A program made the position numbers and the translations under genes. DNA of 64,000 nucleotides from an uncultured Mycoplasmatota bacterium (GTDB taxonomy: Bacteria; Bacillota_I; Bacilli_A; RF39; UBA660): assembly GCA_937944975.1 (NCBI GenBank), contig CALEBF010000012.1, positions 128,820-192,819 on the forward strand. Reading direction: 5' to 3'. Positions within the stretch are counted from its first letter, which is position 1. Every line of letters starts with the position of its first letter. Positions 16,832 to 27,163 of the stretch are shown in pieces. The notes under the pieces are model-generated. The model ran no database searches. It was not told the DNA's origin and worked only from the letters and a program-made list of their open reading frames with translations.

Positions 16832-17654
16832 ATAATACGAATAACGTCCATAAAATAACGATAATTCCCATAGCAACACGATACCACATAAAAATTTTGA
16901 AATCGTGTTTTTTAATATATTTCATTAAAAATTCGATACATAAAAGTCCCGTAATAAATGCTACTAAGATACCAATTGCAAAAATTCCTACATTAGATGC
17001 AATCAGCGTCACTGTGTTATCTTTGAGCAGGGTTAAGAAAGAGGCGCCAAAGATAACTGGAGCGGATAGATAGAATGAAAATTTTGCTGCATCCTCACGA
17101 TTCAACTTCATTGCGCGTGCTGCAGAAATCGTCGTTCCACTTCTCGAGAAACCTGGAATTAAAGCAAATACTTGAGCACATCCGATTACGAGAGCATCCG
17201 TCCATTTCATGTCCTCAAATGATTTTTTCTGCTTAAAATAGACATCTGCTAGATAGATGATAATTCCCATAAAAATAAGAGCACAAGCGATCAAAATAAA
17301 GTTTCCTCGAAGCAGTTCTTCAATCGTCTCTTCAAATAAAACACCAAAAATAGCCGCTGGAATCGTCGCGATTAAGATAAACCACATCAATTTCCCATCT
17401 GTCGATTTTGGCTTTGTAAACCCACTGATTAAAATCTTCCAGAAATCTTTAAAAAAATAAATCAAAATGGCAAGTAACGTTCCTAAATGTAATGCGATAT
17501 CAAACGTCATTGAAATATTACTTCCAATTTCACTTCCAATTCCAAAAACATCTCTAAAAATAATAAGATGAGCCGAAGAAGAAATCGGTAAAAATTCTGC
17601 GATCCCTTGTACGATTCCTAAAATAATCACTTCTATCCAAAGCATGTTATTCAT
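16830..17654 (-). CDS. uppP: Undecaprenyl-diphosphatase UppP (BacA)
   Basis: 274 residues, eight hydrophobic helices, standard length. Both family motifs are present: GIVQGIAEFLPISSSAHL near the N-terminus (catalytic Glu in the QGxxEFLPISSS motif) and PGFSRSGTTISAA in the second half. The enzyme removes a phosphate from undecaprenyl diphosphate at the outer face of the membrane, recycling the wall carrier lipid; overproduction gives bacitracin resistance. It overlaps the DUF368 gene by 8 bases, so the pair is translationally coupled. Confidence 0.97.
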   Translation of the reverse strand: MNNMLWIEVIILGIVQGIAEFLPISSSAHLIIFRDVFGIGSEIGSNISMTFDIALHLGTLLAILIYFFKDFWKILISGFTKPKSTDGKLMWFILIATIPAAIFGVLFEETIEELLRGNFILIACALIFMGIIIYLADVYFKQKKSFEDMKWTDALVIGCAQVFALIPGFSRSGTTISAARAMKLNREDAAKFSFYLSAPVIFGASFLTLLKDNTVTLIASNVGIFAIGILVAFITGLLCIEFLMKYIKKHDFKIFMWYRVAMGIIVILWTLFVL

Positions 17655-18522
17655 CTCCTAACTTATAGGCAATGACTCCACCAATTGCCATAAAAATAAT
17701 TCCTATTAAAACTTGTGGTATAGAAAATACTAAAGTTTCTACCTCATTATAAGTAGAAATTGGAATAGCGAGGATACTTGCAAAAATGAATCCTAATACT
17801 CCATAATATGTCTTTGATTCAAACTTTTTCAGTAAAAATTCGATGATTTTAGAAATGAGCACAATTCCTACTAACACACCGACACCAAAGACGCCTGCAA
17901 TCACAATATTTTCTCCTAAATTTTCAAACTTGGTAAGAGCCTTCACAATCTTTAGAATTGGATAGTAATATCCGAGTAACATCAATACTAAAGAACCACT
18001 TACTCCTGGGATTACCATCGTTGCAGCAGCAATCACTCCGACGCAAAATAGAATCAGGTATCCCCAAAGATCTAGTCCATTCAAATTCACTTTTGCGGTT
18101 GTTCCAAATAATTGGTCTGCAAATGCCATCACGATAACGAGCGAAAAAGTCATGAGAAGAATGATCCAACTAGAGATTTCTTTTCCCTCCTTCTTCCCTT
18201 TGACTTTGCGATATAACATCGGAATACCTCCAATTACGAGCCCCACGAAAAATAGTGTCGTCGGAATTGGAAAATGCTCGTACGAGTAATCGATCACGCG
18301 ACTCATCGATAAAATAGCAAGGCAAAGTCCAATCGCGATTGGTAATAAGAACTTAATATTTTCTTTTAAGTTAGAGAAAAAGTGACTGATTGCTCCAATA
18401 AAACGTTCGTAAATTCCGAGTGTTAAAGCAAGTGTACCACCACTGACTCCTGGAATAATGTTAGCGATTCCCATGATAAAACCTTTTACTCCAAGAATGA
18501 TATTTTCCTTTATTTTCTTCAT
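17647..18522 (-). CDS. popT: DUF368 membrane protein (PopT-type undecaprenyl-phosphate translocase)
   Basis: 291 residues, about eight membrane helices. Two copies of a PGVSG motif (IANIIPGVSGGTLAL near residue 18 and TMVIPGVSGSLVLMLLG near 165) mark the two inverted halves of DUF368 proteins. DUF368 proteins (PopT) have been shown to return undecaprenyl phosphate to the cytoplasmic face of the membrane, along with DedA-family UptA. Overlap with uppP places the phosphatase and the flippase of the same recycling step in one operon. The ATG start is at the end of a short leader with GGAGTGAG. Confidence 0.88.
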   Translation of the reverse strand: MKKIKENIILGVKGFIMGIANIIPGVSGGTLALTLGIYERFIGAISHFFSNLKENIKFLLPIAIGLCLAILSMSRVIDYSYEHFPIPTTLFFVGLVIGGIPMLYRKVKGKKEGKEISSWIILLMTFSLVIVMAFADQLFGTTAKVNLNGLDLWGYLILFCVGVIAAATMVIPGVSGSLVLMLLGYYYPILKIVKALTKFENLGENIVIAGVFGVGVLVGIVLISKIIEFLLKKFESKTYYGVLGFIFASILAIPISTYNEVETLVFSIPQVLIGIIFMAIGGVIAYKLGDE

Positions 18523-18578
18523 GTACTCACTCCTTTTATTTTGACTTATCCATTATACCATATTTTACTTCTTTTGTT

Positions 18579-21500
18579 CTATTTTATTTCACGATAAATT
18601 CCATCTATAATAGAATACAAATAACATTTGATCTCTTTGTTCGTAATCTTTTTTAAATACGCCCTGTACCCATTCAATTGGTCATCGTAACTTTTAGAAT
18701 CGATCTTCTTTAATTTATAATCGACGATCAAGAATGTGTGTTCCGTTTCGATCATTAAATCGATCATACCATGCCTGTCCTCATCAGTAAATTCATATTC
18801 TCGGTAAATCTCAATTGGTTGAATATCTTTTAAGAACGCCACTTGAAAAAATTGCTCTATTAATTTTGTGATCGATGAATCAATGTGATGTTCTTGATAA
18901 AGTGATTCTCTATTATCCCAATCGATCAATTCTAACAGTCTATGAAATTCCGTTCCTTTTTCCATCATTTCTCTTTCTTTTAAATCCGGTAACGTACTTT
19001 TCTTGGAATATCTTCCTCTTTGGCGTTCTTCTTTTTTTCCTTCGTAGTGAAAGTATGTAAACGGACTTGTAACTTCGCCTTCTCTTTCTATCGTTGGTAT
19101 CTTATCATAATCGTGAGTACAAGCGGTATCATCTAAGCTTACACTGCGACAATAAGGTTTCAATGCATTCTTAATCGATATCAACATATCGAGAAAGCTT
19201 CGATATCGAAGTTTGTTCGTATCTGTCGTATCATCAATTTCTTGCTCGTAATCTTGTAGAGGTGCTACCATGATCATCTTTTCTTTGGCACGTGTCGTCG
19301 CAACATAAAATAGACGAATCTTTTCAGAGATATTTTTCTCATAATATTCTTCTTTTACGAGTGTTTTTAAAATCGTATCTTTGAGTCCTTCCTTCCATAC
19401 AGGTAGGACAAATCCGTACGTCTGATTTAACGAGTAACGATCTTTAAAGTCTTCCTTAGAAAATGTCTTATATAGACCACTATAATAGCAAAGTGGAAAC
19501 TCCAGTCCTTTCGACTTATGAATCGTCATCAATTGCACTGCATTCTGCGTTTCTTTTCCCATTTGAAACTGAACGTCGATTTTCTCCTCGTATGCGGTTT
19601 TAAAGTAATCTGTAAACTGTGGCAAATCGTATCCAAGTTTCTCTAAAGACTGTGCGAGATTCAGACAATATTCCATCTTCGCATGAGTTAGAGCAACATC
19701 TGTCTTCGTCATTAACTTTTCATAAAAGTGAAATGTCTCCAAAATTTTTCTTAAGATTTGTTCTAAAGAAAGTGTCGGTAACAACTGATATACTTCTCGT
19801 ATGTTAGATAAAGCTTCCACCAATGATTCTCTTTCTTTCCATGCTTGATAGAAAGAGATATTCTTTTCTTTTGCATCTAAAAACAATGAAAAGATTTCTT
19901 CATCTTGGTAGGAAAAGAGAAAACTACGAAGTAATCCCATCACGTGATGACGGAACGTCGTACTGTTGTAATCTTTTTTTTGCATACAAGTTAAAATCGT
20001 AAGGATACTATGCAAGACAAAGATCTCATCAGAAATCACAAATCCATCTTCTTTATGAATATTCATTGGTATTTGTAAATATGTAAATATCTTTTTATAT
20101 AGTTCGAAATTCGTCTTACGGTCCATTAATATCGTAATATCACGATATTCTAAATCTCTAATTTTTCCCTCTTTCATATCGAACACTGGATAGTGCTCTT
20201 TTATTTTTTTTGCAATGTCAGAAGCGATTAAAAACGCTTCGATCTCTTCTTTTCGATAACTGCGATCGAGATAAGCATAGTCTAAAACTTCCAACTGATG
20301 ATCAACTTCACACGCACCTTTTTCTTCGTATGAAGTGTTTCCGAAGATCATCTCGTGCCCTTCTGTATAGTTGACTCCTCCCAATCTCTCATTCATCCAC
20401 CGTTCGAACAAGAAGTTGATCGAAGATAAGACTTCTCTTCTCGAACGAAAGTTTTTCATAAGATCGATCTTACAACCAACATTAGGATCTTGATAAGATT
20501 TATACTTTTCCATAAAAAGCGATGGATTGGCATTACGGAAACTATAGATCGATTGTTTCACATCTCCTACCATATAGACATTATTGTTGGCGATGAGAGA
20601 AATAAAGTAATCTCCAATATCGTTCGTATCTTGATATTCGTCGATCATAATTTCCTTGATCTTCGACTGATACTGTTTTCGAATATCCGGATACTTTTCG
20701 AAGAGTATCACTCCAAAACGAGTAATATCGCTAAATTCAAATACTTGATATTTTTTCTTTAGTGCCATGAGTTTTTCTTCAAATCGTTTTAAAATCTTGA
20801 TTACAGCTTTCGCACTCTCTTTCGTGCTTCTATATTCATCGATCATAGACTGTGCGCTTTCGTAATCACATAACTCTTTTATCGCTTGATAATATTTCTT
20901 GAGAGGATCGTAATACTTTTTAACTTCTTCCTTTTCTTCATCCTCTACTTTCTTACTCGTCGTCATGCTCGGTAACGACTTTGGTAATAATGCTACGATC
21001 TCATCGTAAGTATTCACATGTTCTAGAGGTTCTAAAATCGTATACAACTTTTCATACCAGTCTCTTAAAACTTCGTTATGTATGACATCTTCCATCTGCT
21101 CTAAGATTCTAAGCATAGAATCTTTCTCTCTTAGAATTACCTTTGTATAATCATGAATTAGTTTCTCTTCGAAAGAAGGATTATAATGTGTCGACTCATA
21201 AGTATCTAAAAAGTCATCTTTCTTTTGAATCGTCTCTAATTTACGATACATTGATAGCATCGCCGTCTGCATCTTTTGATCACTTTTCAAAGTAAAAGTA
21301 TCCATGAATGCTAGAAAGCATGGATCTTCTTCCTCGAACAATTCTCTAAACACGTCATCCATCAATTCTTTTTTCTTACTTTCGATCATGACGCTATCGC
21401 AAATATTTACATCTTTTTCAAGTCCTAATAGATAGTGATACTTTTTGACGAGGGCTAAACTATAGCTATCAAATGTACAAATATCTGCTGTATCTAGTAG

Positions 21501-21758
21501 ATCCAACTGAGAAGCGAGCGCGACATTCCCTGCCTCTACTTCTTTCACGAGTTTTTTTCGTACACGTTCTTTCATCTCGAAAGCTGCTGCATTGGTGAAG
21601 GTTAAAACGACGAGTTCGGAAAGAGAGATTCCCGATTTTAACTTTTCGATAATTCTCTCTGTTAATACAGCAGTTTTACCACTTCCTGCTCCAGCACTGA
21701 CGATAATATTATGCCCAGTTTCATAAATTGCCTGTTGTTGTTCTTCTGTAAAGTGCAT
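18579..21758 (-). CDS. addA: ATP-dependent helicase/nuclease subunit A
   Basis: 1059 residues, somewhat shorter than Bacillus AddA (about 1230). It has a UvrD-type helicase: Walker A SAGAGSGKT (21-29), DEYQDTND, GDVKQSIYSFRNA, MTIHKSKGLEFPL and RLFYVATTRAKEK. A C-terminal PD-(D/E)XK nuclease follows, with GTEFHRLLELIDW, then GMIDLMIE and IVDYKLKK. With AddB it forms the Chi-regulated double-strand-break resection machine that feeds RecA. It starts one base after the addB stop codon, as in other Firmicutes where addB precedes addA. Confidence 0.96.
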   Translation of the reverse strand: MHFTEEQQQAIYETGHNIIVSAGAGSGKTAVLTERIIEKLKSGISLSELVVLTFTNAAAFEMKERVRKKLVKEVEAGNVALASQLDLLDTADICTFDSYSLALVKKYHYLLGLEKDVNICDSVMIESKKKELMDDVFRELFEEEDPCFLAFMDTFTLKSDQKMQTAMLSMYRKLETIQKKDDFLDTYESTHYNPSFEEKLIHDYTKVILREKDSMLRILEQMEDVIHNEVLRDWYEKLYTILEPLEHVNTYDEIVALLPKSLPSMTTSKKVEDEEKEEVKKYYDPLKKYYQAIKELCDYESAQSMIDEYRSTKESAKAVIKILKRFEEKLMALKKKYQVFEFSDITRFGVILFEKYPDIRKQYQSKIKEIMIDEYQDTNDIGDYFISLIANNNVYMVGDVKQSIYSFRNANPSLFMEKYKSYQDPNVGCKIDLMKNFRSRREVLSSINFLFERWMNERLGGVNYTEGHEMIFGNTSYEEKGACEVDHQLEVLDYAYLDRSYRKEEIEAFLIASDIAKKIKEHYPVFDMKEGKIRDLEYRDITILMDRKTNFELYKKIFTYLQIPMNIHKEDGFVISDEIFVLHSILTILTCMQKKDYNSTTFRHHVMGLLRSFLFSYQDEEIFSLFLDAKEKNISFYQAWKERESLVEALSNIREVYQLLPTLSLEQILRKILETFHFYEKLMTKTDVALTHAKMEYCLNLAQSLEKLGYDLPQFTDYFKTAYEEKIDVQFQMGKETQNAVQLMTIHKSKGLEFPLCYYSGLYKTFSKEDFKDRYSLNQTYGFVLPVWKEGLKDTILKTLVKEEYYEKNISEKIRLFYVATTRAKEKMIMVAPLQDYEQEIDDTTDTNKLRYRSFLDMLISIKNALKPYCRSVSLDDTACTHDYDKIPTIEREGEVTSPFTYFHYEGKKEERQRGRYSKKSTLPDLKEREMMEKGTEFHRLLELIDWDNRESLYQEHHIDSSITKLIEQFFQVAFLKDIQPIEIYREYEFTDEDRHGMIDLMIETEHTFLIVDYKLKKIDSKSYDDQLNGYRAYLKKITNKEIKCYLYSIIDGIYREIK

Positions 21759-21759
21759 C

Positions 21760-24150
21760 TTATAAATCGCCTTCTTCCTTCATAAATTCTAAGTTCTTAT
21801 ACTCTTTTCGTGCTACAACATCTTCTCTTTGCATGAAACAAATGTTACGATACGGACAAAATCTACAACCCGTAATATCTTGCTCGATTCCAATCTTCTT
21901 CGGATTGATCTTAAAATCAGCTTTCAAAATATGATCGATCGCTTCTTTGATATGACCTTCAACGATCGCAAGTAATCTTTCTAATTCTTGATCATCTAAT
22001 GCTTTGACATAGTGATAATAACTTCCATCTTTTTTTACTTTCATCGATTGAATAAAAGAATTTTCTAAATTCGTATCGATTCTATCTAAAATCTCACGAT
22101 CCTTCGTCGTATATCCATTCCAACGATAAGCACTTTCTTTTCTCTCTTGATAAGTTTTTCCTTTTTCGTAAGGAAGTAAATCTTTCATAATATTCTGCCA
22201 ATACATTCCAGCAAACCGAGTATTCGAATTGGTCTTTAAAAGTAAGTAATAATAAATCAATAGTTGCATATTTAATCCGTAAATCACCGGATTGAAATTC
22301 GTTTCGATCGTACCTGTTTTATAATCGATGATAAGTACGTATTCATAATCTCCGATTGTAAGTGTCATTACTTTATCAATAAATCCCTTTAGCATCACCG
22401 GGATTTTGTGATCGAAAGCAATTGAAAATTTCTCTTCATAATAAGTTCCTTCAAACTTTGTATTTGCAAGTTGTTTTTTTATGATATCGATCAATGAGAT
22501 GATCTCTTCTTTATATTTTTTCTGATAGAATCGATCTCTTTTTTCAAGTTCTAGCGTCTCATAGTATTCTTTCATGACATCGTCGATCACTTCGTCATAA
22601 GTTTCTATTTTTTCCTTTAACACTCTACACAAAATGGCGTGTACGATATTTCCAAGTAACGTACTTGTCGTCTCTTCTTTTTTGTCGTAGAGTTTTAAAA
22701 CATGATTTAAATAATAACGAAATTGACACTGATAAAACGTTTGAATCGAAGAATAAGATAAAGTTAGTTCCTGTAAATAGCGATGAAGCTTTTCCTCACT
22801 GATTCCTTGAAATTCATGGTGATACGTTTGATATACGTTCGGAACATGAGAGGAAAGATCCTGAAACTCTTTTGTCTTTTCTTGATATTTTACATATTGA
22901 TCCCAAGCACATGCGAGTAAATACTGATTATATAACTCTTTATCATACGTATATGTAATATTCTTTTCTGAAAGAACGTTACGCTCTTTTAAAAGATCGA
23001 TCAAAGGACTTTCCGCATACTCTCCACTACGACTCTTTCTAGCATAGGAAAGATATAAATGCTTCGTATGTAAGATTTGTTCTAACAGCACTTCTTTTTC
23101 CCTTTTGTTTTTCTCTTGAGATGTTTCGATTTCGATCATTTCTTTTTCGATATCGGACAAATAATCGTCATCTCTAGCAATACGAGGGGTACACCCTAAA
23201 CTCATTCCAAGGGCAAATACGATATCTCCCTCTTTCGCCTCTTCTAAGGAAGATATTTCACTGACACAATTTTGATATCGTGGCTTAGCATAATACTTCG
23301 TATGACATAAATATAAAATAGCATCATAACGATCTTGAGGATCCAACGATAACGTTTCTTTTTCAATTTGCACAAGTTGTTCAAAAAGTTCATCTTCAAT
23401 TGCCGATGTTACAGATAACTCGTCTAAAGCATGATCGTTTGTATGTCTCAGTTCCAAATATTTTTGCACGATCGGATAAGTGTCCAATGGTTTTCGTTCG
23501 ATGAAATCAAGAGGAATTTGAAAGAGGGAAAACAACCGGTGAACGGTCGCGTGATAATCAGAATTTGGCAGCCATAGTTTGATTCGGTTGATATCAGTTT
23601 GTTGTTTTAATAAGTCTAAAATTTGTTCTAACGTAGCAACGACTTCTTCTTCCACAGTATCGTAGCTTCCATAAGAATACGTTCTATTCTCCTCTTCTAT
23701 ATCAGGATATATAATTTCGTTATCCTGCTCCAAATCCGCAAAAATTTTCTTTTCTTTTTTTGTTAAATTTGTCTTTAGTACGACGATTTTTTTACGATGA
23801 AGATATGATGAAAGAAATTGGTCTTGCTCCCATAATCCTGATTCGTGCAATTCCTTTTTCATTTCGACTAACTCATTCAAGGTGGAACTTTCATAATTTT
23901 TATCTTCGATCCATGGTAAGTTGCGTGCGATCAATAAAGCATTAGAAAGAGAAACTTCTTTCTTTTTTTGTATCGCAACTAATGTCTCTATACGATAAGT
24001 TCCATACCATGCGAGGAGGAGTTCTCGCATCGTCAAAAATTTACAACGATATAGTTTTTTCTGCCGTTCTAACGTTTCTAAAATCTTTTGTTTTTGCTTT
24101 CCATCTAAAACGATAATACAAGGTTCCATCCAGTATGCTTCTAACTTCAT
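21760..24150 (-). CDS. addB: ATP-dependent nuclease subunit B (RexB/AddB-like, short)
   Basis: 796 residues, much shorter than Bacillus AddB (about 1160). The C-terminal half carries the nuclease motif GFIDKVMT...VLIIDYKTGT, and the cysteines of the 4Fe-4S staple are visible: one in FYQCQFRYYLN and three in GCRFCPYRNICF. The N-terminal half shows no Walker A, so the ATP site of Bacillus AddB is missing, as in streptococcal RexB. It is placed just before addA, which is the usual order, and the two surely form one complex. Length loss is mainly in the inactive helicase-like half. Confidence 0.88.
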   Translation of the reverse strand: MKLEAYWMEPCIIVLDGKQKQKILETLERQKKLYRCKFLTMRELLLAWYGTYRIETLVAIQKKKEVSLSNALLIARNLPWIEDKNYESSTLNELVEMKKELHESGLWEQDQFLSSYLHRKKIVVLKTNLTKKEKKIFADLEQDNEIIYPDIEEENRTYSYGSYDTVEEEVVATLEQILDLLKQQTDINRIKLWLPNSDYHATVHRLFSLFQIPLDFIERKPLDTYPIVQKYLELRHTNDHALDELSVTSAIEDELFEQLVQIEKETLSLDPQDRYDAILYLCHTKYYAKPRYQNCVSEISSLEEAKEGDIVFALGMSLGCTPRIARDDDYLSDIEKEMIEIETSQEKNKREKEVLLEQILHTKHLYLSYARKSRSGEYAESPLIDLLKERNVLSEKNITYTYDKELYNQYLLACAWDQYVKYQEKTKEFQDLSSHVPNVYQTYHHEFQGISEEKLHRYLQELTLSYSSIQTFYQCQFRYYLNHVLKLYDKKEETTSTLLGNIVHAILCRVLKEKIETYDEVIDDVMKEYYETLELEKRDRFYQKKYKEEIISLIDIIKKQLANTKFEGTYYEEKFSIAFDHKIPVMLKGFIDKVMTLTIGDYEYVLIIDYKTGTIETNFNPVIYGLNMQLLIYYYLLLKTNSNTRFAGMYWQNIMKDLLPYEKGKTYQERKESAYRWNGYTTKDREILDRIDTNLENSFIQSMKVKKDGSYYHYVKALDDQELERLLAIVEGHIKEAIDHILKADFKINPKKIGIEQDITGCRFCPYRNICFMQREDVVARKEYKNLEFMKEEGDL

Positions 24151-24177
24151 CTTACCACCTCACTCATTATATCATAA

Positions 24178-24200
24178 AGAAAAAAAGCTATCTAGCTTTT
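24178..24200 (-). terminator. Terminator of the murT-gatD-gltS-amidohydrolase operon
   Basis: Minus strand AAAAGCTA-GA-TAGCTTTT followed by further T. It overlaps the stop codon of the amidohydrolase. Confidence 0.8.
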
Positions 24201-25786
24201 TAACGTTCATAGATAACTTCTCCATCTTTGATCGTCTTCATTACGACGATATCTTTTAATTTCATTGGATCGATCGCAAGTGGATCTTGATCCAAAAGCG
24301 CGAAGTCCGCTTTCTTTCCTACTTTTAAACTTCCCTTTTCATTCTCTTCGAAATATTCATATGCGGATCCAATCGTCACCGCCTTGAGAGCATCTAATAC
24401 AGAAATTCTTTCCTCTTCCGCAAGAACTTTACCACTTCTTGAAATACGATTGACTGCACACCAAACAGAATGCATCATATTAAGTTTTGTAACAGGAGTA
24501 TCCTGATGGAAATTGATTGGCAATCCTAACTTCAATGCAGAACCTGCTGGGCTGATATGGGTTCCTCTATCAAGTCCGAAGTTCTTAACGTGAACATCTC
24601 CCCAAAAATACGTATGTCCAACGAATATAGATGGAATCATGCCAATTTCTTTCATCAATTCTAACTGATCTTTTCGAACTGTTTGACAGTGAATCATAAC
24701 AGGTCTCAGTGTACGATCATCTTTCTTTTCTAACGCTTTCTGATAACAACGTAAGTACTGATCGGATGCGGCATCTCCATTACAATGTGCGAGCACTTGA
24801 CGTTTATTTTTGAGAGCGCTTTCGATACACGCAAGAACATCATCATCCTTCATCCAAGGATATCCTTTATAATCCCCACTATTTTCATAAGGTTGTGTCA
24901 TCCATGCTGATTTCCCTTGTGGAGAACCATCTAAAATGAGTTTATATCCCCCTAGCTTTAGATGATGGTGATAAAACTTTGTATAGTCTGTGTTCTCCCT
25001 CATGATGTTTTCTGCTCCAGCACTATAAAGTGGATAAGCGACAACATCGAGATATAAAATGCCACGTTTTCCAGCTTCTTTTAATAATTCAACTGTCTCT
25101 TTGGAGCTGGCTCCATCTTGCACAGTCGTAATTCCATAGCTTGCGTATAACTTTTCTGCTTCCTTTAATAAGCTTAACGTATCTACTTGCATGCGACTAC
25201 CAAACACTTGATAAAGCTGCATCATTGCACCTTCTTCAAAATATCCATTCGGTTCCATCGTACCATCGACTCTACCGAACTTACCTCCTTCAGGGTCTTT
25301 CGTATCTTTGGTAATGTGAGCAAGTTCCAACACTTTGCTAGAGCCACACCCCATATGTCCAGAGACATGAGTGATAAAAATCGGCACTTCTTTGGAAACT
25401 TGATCTAGAACGTCCTTCGTTGGATGCTTTTCTTCTTTTAATACGTTGTGGTCATAGCCAAATCCAATTAAAATATCATCTTTTCCTAAATGTTTATTCT
25501 CTAAATCTTTTTTTAACGTCGTTACGATATCTTCGAAAGATAGACACTCAGTTAAATCCGTTGCAATCATCATGTTAGCCGTCATCGTAATATGACTGTG
25601 TGGATCGATGAATGCTGGCATCAACGTAAGTCCATCTAAATCTACACATTTCGCTTCCGGATACTCCGCTTTCAACTCTTCGAAAGTTCCGAGCGCAACA
25701 ATACGATCTTCGTCTGTGACGATTGCTTCTACTGTCATCGGTTCTTCCATCGTAATAATATTTCCACCATGATAAAGCTTTTTCAT
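24200..25786 (-). CDS. YtcJ-like amidohydrolase (Amidohydro_3)
   Basis: 528 residues. The composite beta-sandwich and TIM-barrel plan of the YtcJ family is seen: LTLMPAFIDPHSHI with the HxH metal ligands, GYDHNV, the central HCNGDAASDQYLRCY, and the late INFHQDTPV. Such enzymes hydrolyse amides, formamides or N-acyl groups on small molecules; the substrate cannot be read from sequence. It overlaps the GltS gene by 4 bases, so the transporter probably brings in the substrate or removes the product. No signal peptide; cytoplasmic. Confidence 0.85.
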   Translation of the reverse strand: MKKLYHGGNIITMEEPMTVEAIVTDEDRIVALGTFEELKAEYPEAKCVDLDGLTLMPAFIDPHSHITMTANMMIATDLTECLSFEDIVTTLKKDLENKHLGKDDILIGFGYDHNVLKEEKHPTKDVLDQVSKEVPIFITHVSGHMGCGSSKVLELAHITKDTKDPEGGKFGRVDGTMEPNGYFEEGAMMQLYQVFGSRMQVDTLSLLKEAEKLYASYGITTVQDGASSKETVELLKEAGKRGILYLDVVAYPLYSAGAENIMRENTDYTKFYHHHLKLGGYKLILDGSPQGKSAWMTQPYENSGDYKGYPWMKDDDVLACIESALKNKRQVLAHCNGDAASDQYLRCYQKALEKKDDRTLRPVMIHCQTVRKDQLELMKEIGMIPSIFVGHTYFWGDVHVKNFGLDRGTHISPAGSALKLGLPINFHQDTPVTKLNMMHSVWCAVNRISRSGKVLAEEERISVLDALKAVTIGSAYEYFEENEKGSLKVGKKADFALLDQDPLAIDPMKLKDIVVMKTIKDGEVIYER

Positions 25787-27162
25787 TCTACTTCCTTCTT
25801 TCTATCGAACCAATGGTAAGTTGGTTTTCCCCAACAACGGAATAACTTCATACAAACGATGTAGACAATTGTAAGGACGAATAACCCTGCAAGTGTCAAT
25901 GGAAATGACACAGTTTTAGACGCACAAGCTAAGATCAAAAGATAGACTGGTGCCGATAGCATCATCGTAATATTCATCATTCCAAGTTCGATTGCCGTCG
26001 TACCAGTAAGTTTTGGATTTACCATACGTACAAGAGCAATTCCAGATGGTACTGTCCCTGTACTTGTCCCATAAAGTCCGAGGGTTCTTTCAAAGTCATT
26101 TTTACCACCGATACGACTTCCGAAATAAAGACAAATCGCAACTGTTGCAACCGTACCAACAGCAGAGACGACAAGAATTGGTACGATGACTGAACCGATC
26201 ACTCCGATACGTACAGCCATAAAAGAACATGCGACGACAAAGTCCGTTAAAAATCCTGTAATCTTACTTTGCAGTGTATTATCGATCATTCCATCTAATT
26301 TTAGTTTCTTCATAACTGCCTTTACCAAATAAGCTGCAAGCATTCCGTTCATAAACATCATACCGCTCATACTGCTTCCTAAAAAGCTTGGTAAATAAGA
26401 GAATAATTTAGATATTCCGATCGCTATTAAATAACAAAGTCCCATGATTGCAAAATGAAATGCGAGTGTTTCGATATTTCCACTATGCGTTGTTTCATAT
26501 CCAATCACTTCATTTTCATTTGGCTCTTTATAATATCCTCGTTCTACAGTAACATCGCTTTTTTGACTCTTGATAATACCACGTTTCATTGCAAGTTTGA
26601 CCAAAATAACACCTACGAAGAAAGCCATCAAAAATCCGATCACTGCAAACGATAGTCCGACCATCGCAGCATTTTCAAATCCATACTCTTCAAATAATCC
26701 TCCGAACGTTGCCGCCTGTCCAGGCCCTTGTGCAAAACCAAATGGAATTAATAAACCGTATATTGGATTCATACCAAAGAAAGATCCGATCAACACGACA
26801 ACGAGAGCTCCGAGAAGCGGTTGTAACGCATACAAAATACACCAGATCGTTCCCATTCCGAGAGAACCTTTCGCAATCTCCTTCGCAGTTTTCCCTTTTT
26901 TCTCCGATTTTTTGCCGACACTCGTAAGTCCGATTGAAATAAACGATAACGTAAATAATTCGTTGACAATCGTCGTAAATGTAGCAGACGACAATCCATC
27001 AAAAATTTTCAAATTCAAGTTTAATAAGATGAATCCGACGATCCCGGCAAGAACACTTGTTGGAACTAACATCTTTCTAAACAGTGGAACATTGGCACGC
27101 AACCACATTCCTAGTAATAACATGACACTTGTAAAAGCAAGCGCAATCATCATAGTATTCAT
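25783..27162 (-). CDS. gltS: Sodium/glutamate symporter, GltS family
   Basis: 459 residues with about ten to twelve membrane helices in two similar halves. The Gly-rich hairpins characteristic of GltS are visible: GFAQGPGQAATFGGLFEEYGF in the first half and GLYGTSTGTVPSGIALVRM in the second. GltS proteins take up glutamate with sodium. One base separates it from gatD upstream. Position in a murT-gatD operon fits supply of glutamate for wall precursors, but related carriers of this family move other dicarboxylates, so the substrate is inferred. Confidence 0.85.
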   Translation of the reverse strand: MNTMMIALAFTSVMLLLGMWLRANVPLFRKMLVPTSVLAGIVGFILLNLNLKIFDGLSSATFTTIVNELFTLSFISIGLTSVGKKSEKKGKTAKEIAKGSLGMGTIWCILYALQPLLGALVVVLIGSFFGMNPIYGLLIPFGFAQGPGQAATFGGLFEEYGFENAAMVGLSFAVIGFLMAFFVGVILVKLAMKRGIIKSQKSDVTVERGYYKEPNENEVIGYETTHSGNIETLAFHFAIMGLCYLIAIGISKLFSYLPSFLGSSMSGMMFMNGMLAAYLVKAVMKKLKLDGMIDNTLQSKITGFLTDFVVACSFMAVRIGVIGSVIVPILVVSAVGTVATVAICLYFGSRIGGKNDFERTLGLYGTSTGTVPSGIALVRMVNPKLTGTTAIELGMMNITMMLSAPVYLLILACASKTVSFPLTLAGLFVLTIVYIVCMKLFRCWGKPTYHWFDRKKEVE

Positions 27163-27163
27163 T

